Assembly (NCBI GenBank): GCA_023374025.1
Contig: SIJG01000073.1
Location: forward strand, 527,909 to 591,908
DNA length: 64,000 nt
Reading direction: 5' to 3'
Source of the DNA: Heterodera schachtii
Lineage: Eukaryota; Nematoda; Chromadorea; Rhabditida; Heteroderidae
Position numbers and translations under genes: made by a program. Under the pieces are notes generated by a model. That model searched no databases, had not been told where the DNA came from, and was given only the letters and a program-made list of their open reading frames with translations. Below, one piece after another: positions 23,106-34,330 of this stretch; position 1 is the first letter of the stretch; every line of letters starts with the position of its first letter.

Positions 23106-25700
23106 GTTTATTATGATTAATTTTTTCATTCATGGCCAGCAGGCCCATTGCTACTACAGAAATTTTAATTTAGCTATTTTTAATATCTTTATATTTGTAA
23201 AGTATTTGTGCTTTTTATTTTGTTTCAATTAATGAGCTTTATATTTATAAATTTTAACTGCTTCTAAGTCGTTGACCAAAAAACGATTCGTTCAGGTTTC
23301 GCAGTTTGATCTTGCAAATTTTTTGACTTTTGTTTGAAATTTCGAATTTCTGAGATTGGCTAAAAATGAAATTTTTTAAATTATCTTAGAATTAATTATA
23401 AGTAATTTTTTTTGTTAATTTGTTATTTTTAAACAAATTATTTTAGTAAATATCTCAATTTTTATGTTGCTTTTATAATTAGTAGAGATATAAATTGTTT
23501 TTATTTTCGTAGTTTTCAAAATAAAAACCTTAAATTGCGACTTTTTTAATTGGCAAAAAATGCAAGATATATTTTTGGTATTATTTCATTTATATTTACT
23601 CTATTTTTAAGGTTAAGAATTATTTTTTGCCATCACTTACCATTTTATCATTTAAAGTTTTTTTAATTAAAGATGAATATTTCCCATTGTTTAACTTCTT
23701 GATTTTAAGGAAATATGGATGAAAACTTAACTATCATTAAAAACTATGTTAATTAACGATTTTTTATTTACCTTATTTGATAGTAAAATTGTATTTTCAT
23801 TAATTGTCGATGGCTGTTAAAAACTCGTTTAATAATTCATTATTCTCATCAAAAGTTAGTTTTTGATATTAATAAGTTTGAATGATTTTTCTCATTTAAT
23901 TTTTTCATAATGTTCTCTTGATTGTTATGACGATTGAGAATATTTTTCACATCTCGCAAATATAGCCGATGCCATAATATATACCCGAAGGAAAGCACTC
24001 GACAAAGATGGCATAACATCTGTATCGATTTCCATAAGGCACCTCATCAGATATTCATTTTTTACTCGTTTGTGAGGCATTTGATAAATTTAATGACAAT
24101 AATTCTCAAAATTGTCTATATCTTTTATTGATGAAAATAAATTTGTTATTTTTTGTTAAATTATTTGAATCTTTTAATTCAAGACAAATAAAAATTTTAA
24201 CAAAAAGGAGCTTTTATTTTGTTGCCAAATTTCATTTTTTTATGGAAAATTATAAAGTTCCGAAATTTCCATGAGATAATTGCATTGAACATATAAGTTA
24301 ATAAATTTTAAACAAAAACATTGTATTTCACATATGATGGAGACCATGTTTGATATATTTATTGCTACTATAATTAAAGTAGAACATAAATTCATTGAAG
24401 AAAAAATATTATTTTCTCTTATTATCGTTTTGATAAAAAAAATTCTTTCATTAATAGCATATAAATTACTGGAATTTATTTGAGCGAAAGCACAGATTGC
24501 AATTTTAATTTGGTTTTTTAATATTTAATTTTAATTGAGCAAAACTTTATGATCTATGGGTAATTTCTATTTTACATTTAAAAGTTTAATGCATTTGCTA
24601 ATTTTATATATATACATAGAGTCATTAAAAAGATATATATTTAATGTGGTTTTGATTTGAAGTAAGTAGAAATAATTTAATATTTTTCTAGGTATTATTT
24701 TTTTTTATTAAAATCTTTTAAAATAATTGATCAAATTAAAATTAATGAAAAATATTTTTTAATATTTAAATTGCACTATAATATTTTTCATTAGAATAAT
24801 ATTTTATAGATAGATTAAAATTTATTGATGCCTTATAATTGAATTCAATAACGGAAGAACTGCTGAAGCTTGATATTAAAACACAATTAAATGCAATATA
24901 AAAGTTATTTTTAAAAAATAATAAAATTATAATTCCAATTGCACCTCCTTTTGTATAGAGATAATAGTTTTTAAGGATAATTAGCTTGTTTTGTTGTTTC
25001 AATTAAAAATACCGGTTGTTTAGCAAATTATACTATTGAATTTCTCGACTCGCTTCTGTTACTATTAGTGTAGTTTGTAGAGAAACATATTGATAGCGAA
25101 TATTTTTGGTCACTTGCAATATTTTAATCAATTCCATCGTTTTGATATTAATTGTTAAACTTTGTCATTTTAAATATTGCAATTTATGTAATTTGTGTTT
25201 AAAATTCTTCTGAATATTTTTAACTCTTAATCTTTTTTTTATTTTCTCATCAACAAATTTTGCTCAATTTATTTACAAGTGTAATAGAATTTTTGAAACT
25301 TGTCATATAAAATTTTGACAACCATATTTGTATAGATTTATAATTTTTATTATTAATAATGGAAAACTTAGAAGGTCATTTTTTAATTTACTTATTTATT
25401 AATATAGAGATTGAGTTTATATTTAAAAATAAATCTAACATGTTATTTTATCACTGAACATTAAGTAAATTAAAATATATATATGTTATTTAGTATTTTA
25501 ACTAAAAAAATTTTTTTATGAATATATATTTAAATATGATCAAAAATTGAAAAAATGGATAAGACATAAAAAAAAAATTCTTTAAGACATAAAAAAAATT
25601 TCTTGGAACACAAGTTTGTATTTTTTGAAAATTAATTTAAAATCAAACATTTTTATTGGTTGGAAAAAATTATCCTAAAATATAGCACAAAATTTTTGTA
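23106..25700. other. AT-rich background with a small coding-like patch
   Basis: The patch 23930-24070 is GC-richer; the minus strand reads VPYGNRYRCYAIFVECF without stops and the plus strand is open too. No family recognised. The rest is A/T-rich with no structure seen. Confidence 0.4.
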
Positions 25701-25702
25701 TG

Positions 25703-25965
25703 AGTTGGTTAAAATGAGGCAAAATTCAAAATGAGTGATGCTCACCCGCACAACCAACTAACCAATTCTCTTCGGTTAATTGGCGTCACTTTCCAAAGCG
25801 ACGCCATAGAGCACCTAATTTATCAGGAACAGGGGAGTCAGAGAAAGAAAGAAAAATGTGTGATGAAGGAAATGATCAGAGAGAATAGAGGGGAAACAAG
25901 GTGAGAGCGAGAAAGTGAGGAGAAGAGCGAGAGAGAGCGGGAGAAATAGAGAGAAAGAGAGGTGG
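25703..25965 (+). repeat. GA-rich repeat family, copy B (left part)
   Basis: It starts TATGAGTTGGTT, then CAAAATGAGTGATGCTCAC, then the full central palindrome GGCGTCACTTTCCAAAGCGA with CGCC, then the GAGA tract. It breaks off in a G-run at 25964, and the missing right end resumes at 26779-26822 beyond the inserted GC-rich elements. Confidence 0.85.
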
Positions 25966-25977
25966 GGGGGGGAGGGG

Positions 25978-26669
25978 CAGAGCTGAAGCGCGCACATAAA
26001 AAAACCGCGGCCGCGCACCGCGCATTTATTAAAATTTTTCCAATTTTTATTTATTTAAAAAAAAATCAGTTAAAATCCCGCAATACAAAATTTGCGATGG
26101 GACTGAATGGGGGGGGGGTGGGACTCCCATTATCGAATTTAAAATTTTGAGGAGGAAATAAGCAAATCATAAATTTCAGTGCATTTGGGATCAGAAAATT
26201 AGATTTTTATCAATTTTTTTGCGGCGCCTTTTCCCGAAAAACTTCTGAGGAATGGGCGTCAGAGGAGGTCCGTATTATGACATAAAATTAAATTATGAGT
26301 TAGGTGAGAATTTGATTTTTAATTTTTTAACTATTAATTTAGGATTTTTGACTCTTACTTTTTACTAGAGAACGGCCTGTACCTGGGTCCAGGCCTGTAT
26401 TTTTCCTGGATCCACGTACAGGTACAGACCATTTTTCGGCAACCTGGATTTTTCCTGTACCTGTATTTTTGTACAGAAAATACAAGTACAGGCCAATTGG
26501 AAAATACAGGTAATTTTTTTTAAATTGTCCATAATTGCCGCGGAGTCCAAATTCCGCGCATCGCGCAAAAAAAAACCATGGCCGCGCACCGTGCATTCAA
26601 ATTGCCGCGGCCGCGGATCGCGCAAAAAAAACGCCGCGGATCGCGCATCGCGATCGCGCTCAAGCCCTG
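25978..26669. mobile_element. GC-rich hAT-like element inserted in GA copy B
   Basis: The left end is CAGAGCTGAAGCGCGCAC and the right end, read on the minus strand, is CAGGGCTTGAGCGCGATC. Both fit YAGNG and are recognisable inverted repeats. The subterminal sequence repeats CCGCGG, CGCGC and GATCGCG motifs spaced by A-runs. It is inserted in the G/GA tract of copy B. Its interior holds a further TAGAG-type end at 26366. Open frames in this stretch are low-stop GC-rich sequence, not genes. Confidence 0.6.
26366..26515 (+). mobile_element. hAT-like element fragment with GTACAGG theme
   Basis: It begins TAGAGAACGGCCTGTACC. The motif GTACAGG/CCTGTAC recurs at least seven times within 150 bp, with a shared TTTTTCCTG. 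No matching CCGTTCTCTA end is visible, so the copy looks truncated. It lies inside the larger GC-rich insertion. Confidence 0.5.
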
Positions 26670-26688
26670 AGAGGGGGGGGGGGGGCGG

Positions 26689-26764
26689 GGGTGGAGCGCG
26701 CACATAAAAAAACCGCGATCGCGGATAGCGAAAAAAGAAAACACCGCGGTCGCGCTCCAGCCCT
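26689..26764. mobile_element. Mini hAT-like element, second copy in the nest
   Basis: 76 bp reading GGTGGAGCGCGCACATAAA at the left and, on the minus strand, CAGGGCTGGAGCGCGACCGC at the right, with CCGCGATCGCGG inside. It shares GCGCGCACATAAAAAAACCG with the left end of 25978-26669, so both are one family. It lies between a 13-base G-run and a 14-base G-run. Confidence 0.5.
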
Positions 26765-26778
26765 GGGGGGGGGGGGGG

Positions 26779-26822
26779 AGAGAAATTATATTTATCAATT
26801 TATTTGCACTAAATTCAAGCAG
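26779..26822 (+). repeat. GA-rich repeat family, displaced right end of copy B
   Basis: GAGAGAAATTATATTTATCA then ATTTATTTGCACTAAATTC is the right end of the family. It follows the G-run after the inserted elements and completes the copy interrupted at 25965. Confidence 0.75.
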
Positions 26823-26863
26823 AGCTTCGATATCTAAGGATTTTTCCTCATTTTGTTGTCTTT

Positions 26864-26925
26864 TAGAGGGGAACCGCACGGTTCGCCGCGGTCGCCGCGG
26901 GGGTTTTTCGCCGCCGGCCTAAAAA
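26864..26925 (+). mobile_element. hAT-like end with CGCCG theme
   Basis: TAGAGGGGAACCGCACGG is followed by CCGCGG and CGCCGC motifs. The opposite end is not identified; probably a fragment of another TAGAG-type element. Confidence 0.4.
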
Positions 26926-29640
26926 TTCATAATGTCTTTTATTTTAAAATGCTTGAAAATATTTGTTTTTATAATTTTTGAATTTTAGTTATCTTTGTGT
27001 AGTATTTATATAATAAAATGGTGCTGTTATTCTTGGCTATTTTGTACCCATTAACCGAATCTTGGACCGAAAAACACATTATTCATTGCTGTTTATATAT
27101 TTTATCACATTGAAAAATTTACTTGGAAAGTATGAAAAAAAAATTTTTCAGCTCGGTTTTTGATTAATGAATCCAATCTATTTTTTCACAATGCCATTTG
27201 TGTTTATAAAAGAATAAAAATTATAGTTAATTCATTTGATTATTTAACAAGTTGAAATCTGATTTGTAAGCTCCTTCTCTGCTTATTTTTGTAAAATTTA
27301 CATAAACAAAACAATTCATTATATAATTTTTTAAATTTTTTTTATATTATTAGATCAAAACTTTAAAGTATGTATTTTCTTATGACCCTACATTTTTAAT
27401 GATTTTTTCTTTTCCACGACCTTTTGCTGAAAAAAAGATTATTTTCCTGCGCAATTTGTATATTTATGGCTATTTTAGGCTTATTTTTTGTTTATATTCA
27501 TTTATTTGTTTAAATAATTATGCTCTTATTCAATGTTTTTATTTTAATAAAAATTACAAAAAATTATTGAAATATAAAATATTATTATATTCTTGCCTGG
27601 TGTCCCAGTATCTACTACAATGAAAACTGTGCGAATGCGGCTCTTTCATTTTATTTTTATTATTTTTTTATAATATGGTATTTAAATTTTTTTTAATGCG
27701 ATTAATATATAATCGATAATAATACTTAATTCATTTGTTAAATTCTTTGTGTGCATAGGCACAACAACATGTTGCGATATTTATTGATTTCTTAATATCA
27801 TCATTTTAAGTCTGTTTTTATTATGTTATTTTTTATATTGCAATAAATTGTGAAAATTTAACAAAAAATTTAGCAACAATTTGGTTCATATATTACAATA
27901 AATATAAATAAATACATGAAAATAAAAAAAATTTTCAATAATTTTCTGTAAAATTCTTGCTTTTAATAATAAAATGTGACATAAAAATTTTAACAAGAAA
28001 ATCCTCTTTTAATATAAATATTAAATAAGGAAATCAAATTTCATGGATAATCATTACCTGTTGCATACGATTTTTAGTTTCGTTCTGAAATCTCGGACCG
28101 AAAAACACAATAAAATTTTTTCTTTAATTCAGTTTCTATTTTATATTAAATGATTTTGATAATAATTTGGTTGCTTTTAGGCATAGTGTTCTCACCATTT
28201 TCTCATTTAACATATAATTTTGTTTTTTAAATTACTTTTGTTTTATTAAATTGATTTTTTCCTTTTGCATTAATTATATTTCCATAATTTTCGCTGTTAT
28301 TTATCAAATTTATTTCAATTTTTAAGCATTGCCTGACTCATAAATAAAATATAATTTTATTAATTTACAGGAATTTGTCAAAAAGTTAACGTTTTCACGA
28401 AAGAAGCAATTTTGAATTTTAGACAAAAATAAAAATATTTAACAAAATTAATATTTGTACAAATTAAAAAATACAAAGACATCTTTTTTATTAAATATAT
28501 ATCTCAAAAGATTATTAAAAAAAATTCAAGATTATTTTCAAAAATAATTTCCAGTGAACCAACGGATATTTATTTTTTTGTATTATTTATAAGATTTTTT
28601 TAGATGAGTTTGCTATATGGCAGTAAATATTTAGCTATATTACTTTTTATAAATGAGAAATGAATAAATCTTATGTTATTTTTAAATTATAGTTTTTTCA
28701 ATAAATTTCTTCAATAAAAATTGTAAATTATTTAATTTTATATTTCATTTTATAAGCTAATTATACTTTAAAATTTACTTCATTTATATAATATTATTTC
28801 TTTTTTATGGTTTGTCCATTAATATTTTTTTTGAGTTTTGAATAATTTTTTTATTATTATAACTTATGCAATCTCTTAGGCTCAATTTCAATGAGTCTTA
28901 TCATTTTCGTTACGCGCCCGTTAAAACAATAGGAAGAAATGTAGTTAAATTTTCTTTCCATAAATATAATTATTATTAATTTTAATTACAATGATTTTGA
29001 ATATTTTTTATTTAAAAATAGTTTTTTTTTGCATTCATTTGCATCAGTTACTAAGCAACTAATATTTGTATTTTTGGGATAAATTTGAGTGATTTAATTA
29101 TTTATTTTATTTGAATTTATTTTTTTGACGGATAATTTTTGTACATGAATATGAATTAACGTTTTTACTTAAATTCTTACAAATATTTCATTTTTTGAGT
29201 GTTATAAGCTATAAAAAAATTTTAATGAATGGATGATAAAATTAATTATTATTTTAATTATATGTAATGTTTTGTTTTTTTGATTACTTTAAATTATTTA
29301 TACTTTTTTTATTATTTTTAACTTTGTATATCTCTTATAGGGAGATAATATTGGGTTTTCTGCTACAGTTTGTTGTTGTTTTTCATAATTAAGATTTTAT
29401 AAGGTCTCAAAATTCAAAAATAATTAAAAAATACTTTTGGATTTATTGTCATTATAAAATTTTGGCTAAATTAAAAAGATTTATAAAAAGTCAATAGATG
29501 TCAGCAGCATCTTGCGGCAAATTCAAAAATCGAATTTAATGATTAAATAACTAAACAATTTTGATTTAAAAAAATAGTAAGTTATGAATTTTTAAATGTT
29601 CACTAGAACAAATTTGAAGACGACACTGATATACAATTCA
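26926..29640. other. AT-rich background, no feature seen
   Basis: A/T-rich. The phrase GGACCGAAAAACACA occurs at about 27064 and 28095 and may mark two remnants of one repeat. Nothing else was recognised. Confidence 0.45.
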
Positions 29641-29649
29641 TTAGAATGT

Positions 29650-29825
29650 TCTATTTTAGTTACAAAGCGCCGAAATAGTGATTTCTAGTGAGCGATAGTG
29701 AGATCCAAATCGAAAATTTTCAGCGCAGAAATGCGTTTTTTAGCTCTTTTCTTCAAAACAATTGAGCAAAAAAATTAGTTAAATCACTAAAAATCGCGGC
29801 CTTAGTGATTCGTTATTTTATTATT
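29650..29825. mobile_element. Possible small foldback with AGTGA motif
   Basis: ATAGTGATTTCTAGTGAGCG at about 29676 faces TCACTAAAAATCGCGGCC then TTAGTGATTCG at about 29790-29815. This could be a small foldback about 150 bp long. Boundaries and class are uncertain. Confidence 0.25.
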
Positions 29826-29830
29826 TTTAA

Positions 29831-29900
29831 AGAGGTTTTGACTTTGAGAATTTTGTTGATTAATAAAATTTGATATTATTTTCATTTCTAACTTAGTACC
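29831..29900 (+). repeat. Old repeat related to 40519-40590
   Basis: Shares GGTTTTGACTTT, GAATTT, AATAAAATTTGATAT and CTTAG in order with 40519-40590. Short and diverged. Confidence 0.5.
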
Positions 29901-31190
29901 TAGGTGAATTTTATAAATACATTTTCTTTTTAAAAGTTAATTCTCATTGCTTTGCCTTTCATGGCACGACTTTGCTCATATCAAAGCTTGTGTTCCTTTT
30001 CCTTGGCCTCATTTTAAATTCATTTGTAATTTTTCTTTTTTTTTACCATAAATGTATAACTTAATTACTTTAGTTCTTCAATACCTTTTTCTATACTTAT
30101 TCTTTTTCAATTTGTTTTATTTTTTACCGACTCATTTATTTTTTATTTGCTTCATTAAATTCCATAAAGCAGAATATTAGACGCCATCATACTTTTGTAA
30201 TATATTGTTAAATTCATCGGTTCTTAACAAATCCTTGAAAACACATCTCATACCGATGGGTCTTTATTTTGGCAAGTTTTATATTCAAAAAGTATTTATT
30301 TGTTATTTATAAATAAAGACTTAAGATTCAGTAGCATAAATTATATTATTTAAAAATTAATGGTTATTCTATAGTTAAAGCTACCGATGTAATTTTTTTT
30401 GTGCAGCGATGAGCACTTAAATTGTTTTGTCAATGAAATTTTCCATTTTTAAATTTCGTTTTTTTATCTTAACGTTAATCTTGATTGATATTGTTTATTT
30501 ATTAAGCCTCATAATGCCTCTTTTATTGCTTATTACAATTTGATTAGATTGAAAAATATAATGACTATTCTGATTTAAACAATATTTTAAATTACGAAAA
30601 TCGTTTATTATTGTTACATGTTTAGGACTTTAGTTTAATAACTTTTAATTTTATGGCTTATAAACCGATTAAAGCTGTATTTTAAATATTTTTAACTGAA
30701 TTTAATAGATAAATTGACACATTTTTTTGTTGTTGTTATATTTAAATTAAATTGATAACTTTTTCAAATCATAAAATTGAACTGCCTTAAAAGCTGTTAT
30801 GAATTGTTGAAGAGATATGTGTTATTTTCATTGGTTTGTGTCCATTGTCTATTCAAGATTATATGAATTTAACTATAGAAGTGATTAAAATTAATTTTCT
30901 TTTAAATTGAATTTCTTTTAAATTTATTAAAAATTTAATAAAATACAAGATAAATTTTAACTTGGGAATTTGTTGCCTCAATTATATAATATATAGGGAG
31001 CGTTGTGTTCAAATATTCGAAAATCTTAAACAATTAGGTTTACGTGATTAAAAGCGGAAAATCAATTTAATTCAAGGTTAAAAAAATAAACAAACTTGAT
31101 TTTTTTAAATAGCAGGAACTTTAAATGAGGTTTAATACAGTTAAATTAATGATGGATTGATTATTTAGTTTTTACAAATTTATTAATTAT
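29901..31190. other. AT-rich background, no feature seen
   Basis: No structure recognised. Confidence 0.5.
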
Positions 31191-31202
31191 TTCGTTTTGG
31201 TA

Positions 31203-31605
31203 TGAGTTGGTGGGTCGGGGTCACTTCGGCGCGGACCATTTCGGCGCCGCAAATTTTGAAATGCTATAACTTTTTTATTTGTCAGTTAACTTTAGCCAAT
31301 CTGGCATCGTTTGAAAGCTCTATGTGTGCTCTATATTTATATGTCAAAATAAAAAAGAATGATTCAAAAATAAAAAAGTTATGGCACGCGGCGCCGAAAA
31401 AGCCAAGAAAAAGTCAATTTTTGAGGTTTTTTGGCCATAACTTTTTTGTTAACCGACTAAATTTTTTGAAATTTTGCAGGCTAATAGAGAATCTAAAGAG
31501 CTATCGAATGATAACAAAAATATTTAATTTGGTTGATTATGAAAAAAGTTGTTAGCAACGGCGCCGAAAAGGCCGGCGCCGAAGTGGGCGGTTCCCTGAG
31601 TTGGT
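31203..31605. mobile_element. 385-bp foldback element with 9-bp TSD (TTCGGCGCG family)
   Basis: The element spans 31212-31596 and is flanked by the perfect direct repeat TGAGTTGGT (31203-31211 and 31597-31605). The ends are GGGTCGGGGTCACTTCGGCG and, on the minus strand, GGGAACCGCCCACTTCGGCG; GGCGCCGAAA and ATAACTTTTTT blocks recur inside in both orientations. A 9-bp duplication suggests a Mutator-like (MULE) origin; if the true duplication is 8 bp, hAT is the alternative. The target is the left end of GA-rich copy C. The long open frame across it is a by-product of the repeat. Confidence 0.8.
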
Positions 31606-31896
31606 TGATATAAAGTGCAAGGCAAAAAATAAGTGTTCAGCGATGCTCACCAACACTCAATTAAATAAATCTTCTCCAATTTCTCCTCGGTTAATTGGCG
31701 TCACTTTTCAAAACGACGCCATAGAACACAGAAAGAAGAGCGGAGTCAGAGAAAGAGAGAAGAATGAGTGATGAAAGAGATGAAGAAAGAGATGAAAAGA
31801 AAAAGAGTAAAAGAGAGAGAGAGAGAAGACAGAGAGAGGACAAAGACAAAGAGAGAAGCTTGAGAAAAAACATTTCCAGTTTATTTGCACTAAATT
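31597..31896 (+). repeat. GA-rich repeat family, copy C
   Basis: After the target duplication it reads AAGTGTTCAGCGATGCTCAC, the central palindrome (GGCGTCACTTTTCAAAACGA then CGCC), a GAGA tract from about 31735 to 31860, and the right end TTTCCAGTTTATTTGCACTA. The true left end, TATGAGTTGGT, lies before the inserted element at 31201. Confidence 0.88.
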
Positions 31897-31899
31897 TTA

Positions 31900-33430
31900 C
31901 TATCTAAAAATTGGTAATTTATAATTAATGTTGCGCTTTTTTCTATGGAAATAAATGAAAATCGGCGCATACATACTTATTCATTTGTTTGAAAAATTTG
32001 GAATTTTCATTTTTAATCATGTTTTAAAAAATCGAGAAAATGTTTCTATATATATTTTTGAAAATTGACAATATCATTTTAATAGAGGTGCTTTTTAAGT
32101 TTAAAAGTCTAGTAAAATATTATTTTATTTATAAGAAATATTTAAATTTTTTCACTTTGTAACTAAGTTACTTTTCATATGTTTCATTTAAAAAGAATAT
32201 GATGATTAAGTTTTAGTTTTAAATTAAAGCTAGACTTTCGTTCAAGGGGTAAACTAAAAAAACATATAATGATTCTGAAATAGCGTGTATTTAATAGGCA
32301 TAATCGTTTTTTGACGCAAACTGTTAATTTCTTAACGAAATTGGAATCAGGACATCAGCACTTCGAATATTCTCAGGGCAAACCACGAGGCGAAAATCCT
32401 CAGACTCGTCTTCGATTTTTAAATTTTTTTATTTAAATTTATTATTTAATTATAGATTTGTCGTTATTGGTTTTTTATTTCTTTTTCGTATTCCTTTTTT
32501 AAATTCCTATATGTTTTTTGAAAGTATAAAAATTTAGTATTGATTTTTATTATATATTTGTGATAAATATTTATATTTTGGTAATTAATTTAAAATTCAT
32601 TATAATTTGCTTTTTCTACTATCAAAATTTTACTTGGAAATATTTTTTATCCTTCATACTAATAATTAATTGATTTTAATTTCTAATTAATTTTTTTTAA
32701 ATAATTTCTGTTTTATTTATTTATTTAGTTTGATATTTATGGCATTTGGTTTATATTTTATACATATATAAGTTTATAATTAGTTGTCATGTTAATTAGT
32801 CTATTTTGGTTTTTTCATGTTTTATTGTTTATCTCGTACGCAAAAGATTAATTATTCAATTAGCAATAAATAAAAAATTAATACTCGACCATTAATTCCC
32901 GTAAATTAATTTTGGTCTTTCAAGGATTTAATAATCGATCAACATTGGCTTTTTAAAATGGCATTACTCTATCTAAAACAATATATTAATTGATCAAAAT
33001 TTTATTTTAATTGATTTAATTTTGAGTTTTAATTTGTTATTTGCTTAAATTATGCATTTTATTATTACATTGTATTCAAATTATAAGGAGTGATTTTTTT
33101 TATATTTGTGAAGGTAATTTTTTATTTCCTTTAATATCATTGGTATTTTATTTGTAATTTCAATTGTTAATATTTTATTTTTTTAAAATAAAATTTTAGA
33201 AATTTAAACAACATATTTTTTTCTTATTTAGGCCTTTGTTTTTCTCGCTTGATTATTTAAATTTACGTTAATAAATTATTTTTTAATTTTCTGCTTAGAC
33301 AAGTAGATAACTAAATTTTTAAAATTCCATTTTATTTGGTCTATTTCTTCGTAATTTGATTTTATTTTCAATATTCTTATGTTTTTAAAGTTTTGCCAAA
33401 ATTTTTAAAAATTATCTTATTCTTGCGTAT
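31900..33430. other. AT-rich background, no feature seen
   Basis: One GC-richer patch at 32340-32415 without recognised content. Confidence 0.5.
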
Positions 33431-33436
33431 TGGTAA

Positions 33437-33645
33437 TATGTTTTTGTTTGCTTGGTGCAAACAAAATTCATCAAAAATTATTACAAAATATATGTACCAA
33501 ACCCCGAAATATGTTCGATATGTTTTTATGTGACAAAACGCTAAAATATGTTTTTTTATTTTTTTAAGGAGAAAAGATAATTTTGCGCTCTATAGCCATA
33601 ACTAAGCCGCAGAAAAAATATGTAAAAACATAAAAATCCCAGTTT
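33437..33645. mobile_element. Possible MITE with ATATGTTTTT theme
   Basis: AATATGTTTTTG near 33437 faces AAATATGTAAAAACAT near 33617. ATATGTTTTT-type motifs recur at 33511, 33520 and 33547. It resembles the clearer element at 55976-56186. No target duplication. Confidence 0.35.
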
Positions 33646-34175
33646 ACTCATAATTGATGCGAAAGTCAGACACAAATTTTAATTAAATCTTTTTTCTTAA
33701 TAATTTCAAGAATTTTATTTTTTTATTTATCAAAATTTTATTTCAAATTTCAATGATCCTTTAATTTTTGGCACAATAGCAAATATAAACGCAATATTTC
33801 GAATTAACATTAGTGCCGAAAATTGGCCATTTCTAGTTAAAATTTTTTGTTTCCGTTAAGTAATTTTTTAGCTGATTCAATTTTTAATTGATTTCGCATT
33901 GTCTCCTCTTTGTCAACATTCTTTCATGCCTTTTTAAGGTTGTTCTTCTGAGCAACATTCATTTTTCACGATCTGACAATGATGATGGTCTTTCTTTTTA
34001 TATTAGTTTACCATTTTTTATTTAAAGATGAATAACAATAAACATTAATTGGTAAATTATAATATTTTTAAAGAATTATTATGATTTTTGTAATTTTGGA
34101 TTTTTAACAATATACCAATATATATAGTCTACAATTTCATTTTTAAGTTCTAAATCTAATCTTATTCATTTTTTC
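33646..34175. other. AT-rich background, no feature seen
   Basis: No structure recognised. Confidence 0.5.
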
Positions 34176-34179
34176 ATGC

Positions 34180-34330
34180 AAAAGTAACTTATTTCATGCC
34201 TCTCATTTACGATAAGGAAAGTTCTTGTTTCTCGTCGCGTTGTGGCCGCATCAACGATTTAAATTATCTCTTTGTTTCCTGGAAATGGGCCTTTTCCCTC
34301 CGGCTCGATAAATTTATATAGAAAATTAAA
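34180..34330 (+). repeat. Diverged interspersed repeat, related to 54828-54965
   Basis: Shared blocks in order: CATGCAAAAGTA, CTTGTTTCTCGT, CGTTG or CGTAG, CCG, AACG, a TTGTTT block, CTGGAAATGG or CTGAAAATTGG, and TAAATTTATAT or similar. Same orientation, high divergence. Confidence 0.6.

Noticed and set aside
22908..23116. GTTTATTAT on both sides of 22927-23105 as target duplication
   Set aside because: The left copy is separated from the element by about 8 bases, so it is not a proper adjacent duplication.
25815..26879. Several overlapping frames of 60-119 codons on both strands
   Set aside because: All lie in GC-rich hAT-like ends and G-runs where stops are rare in every frame; Pro/Arg/Gly-rich low-complexity products.
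31202..31555. 117-codon plus-strand frame
   Set aside because: Coincides with the 385-bp foldback with its 9-bp duplication; the start lies in the target sequence and the product shows no domain.
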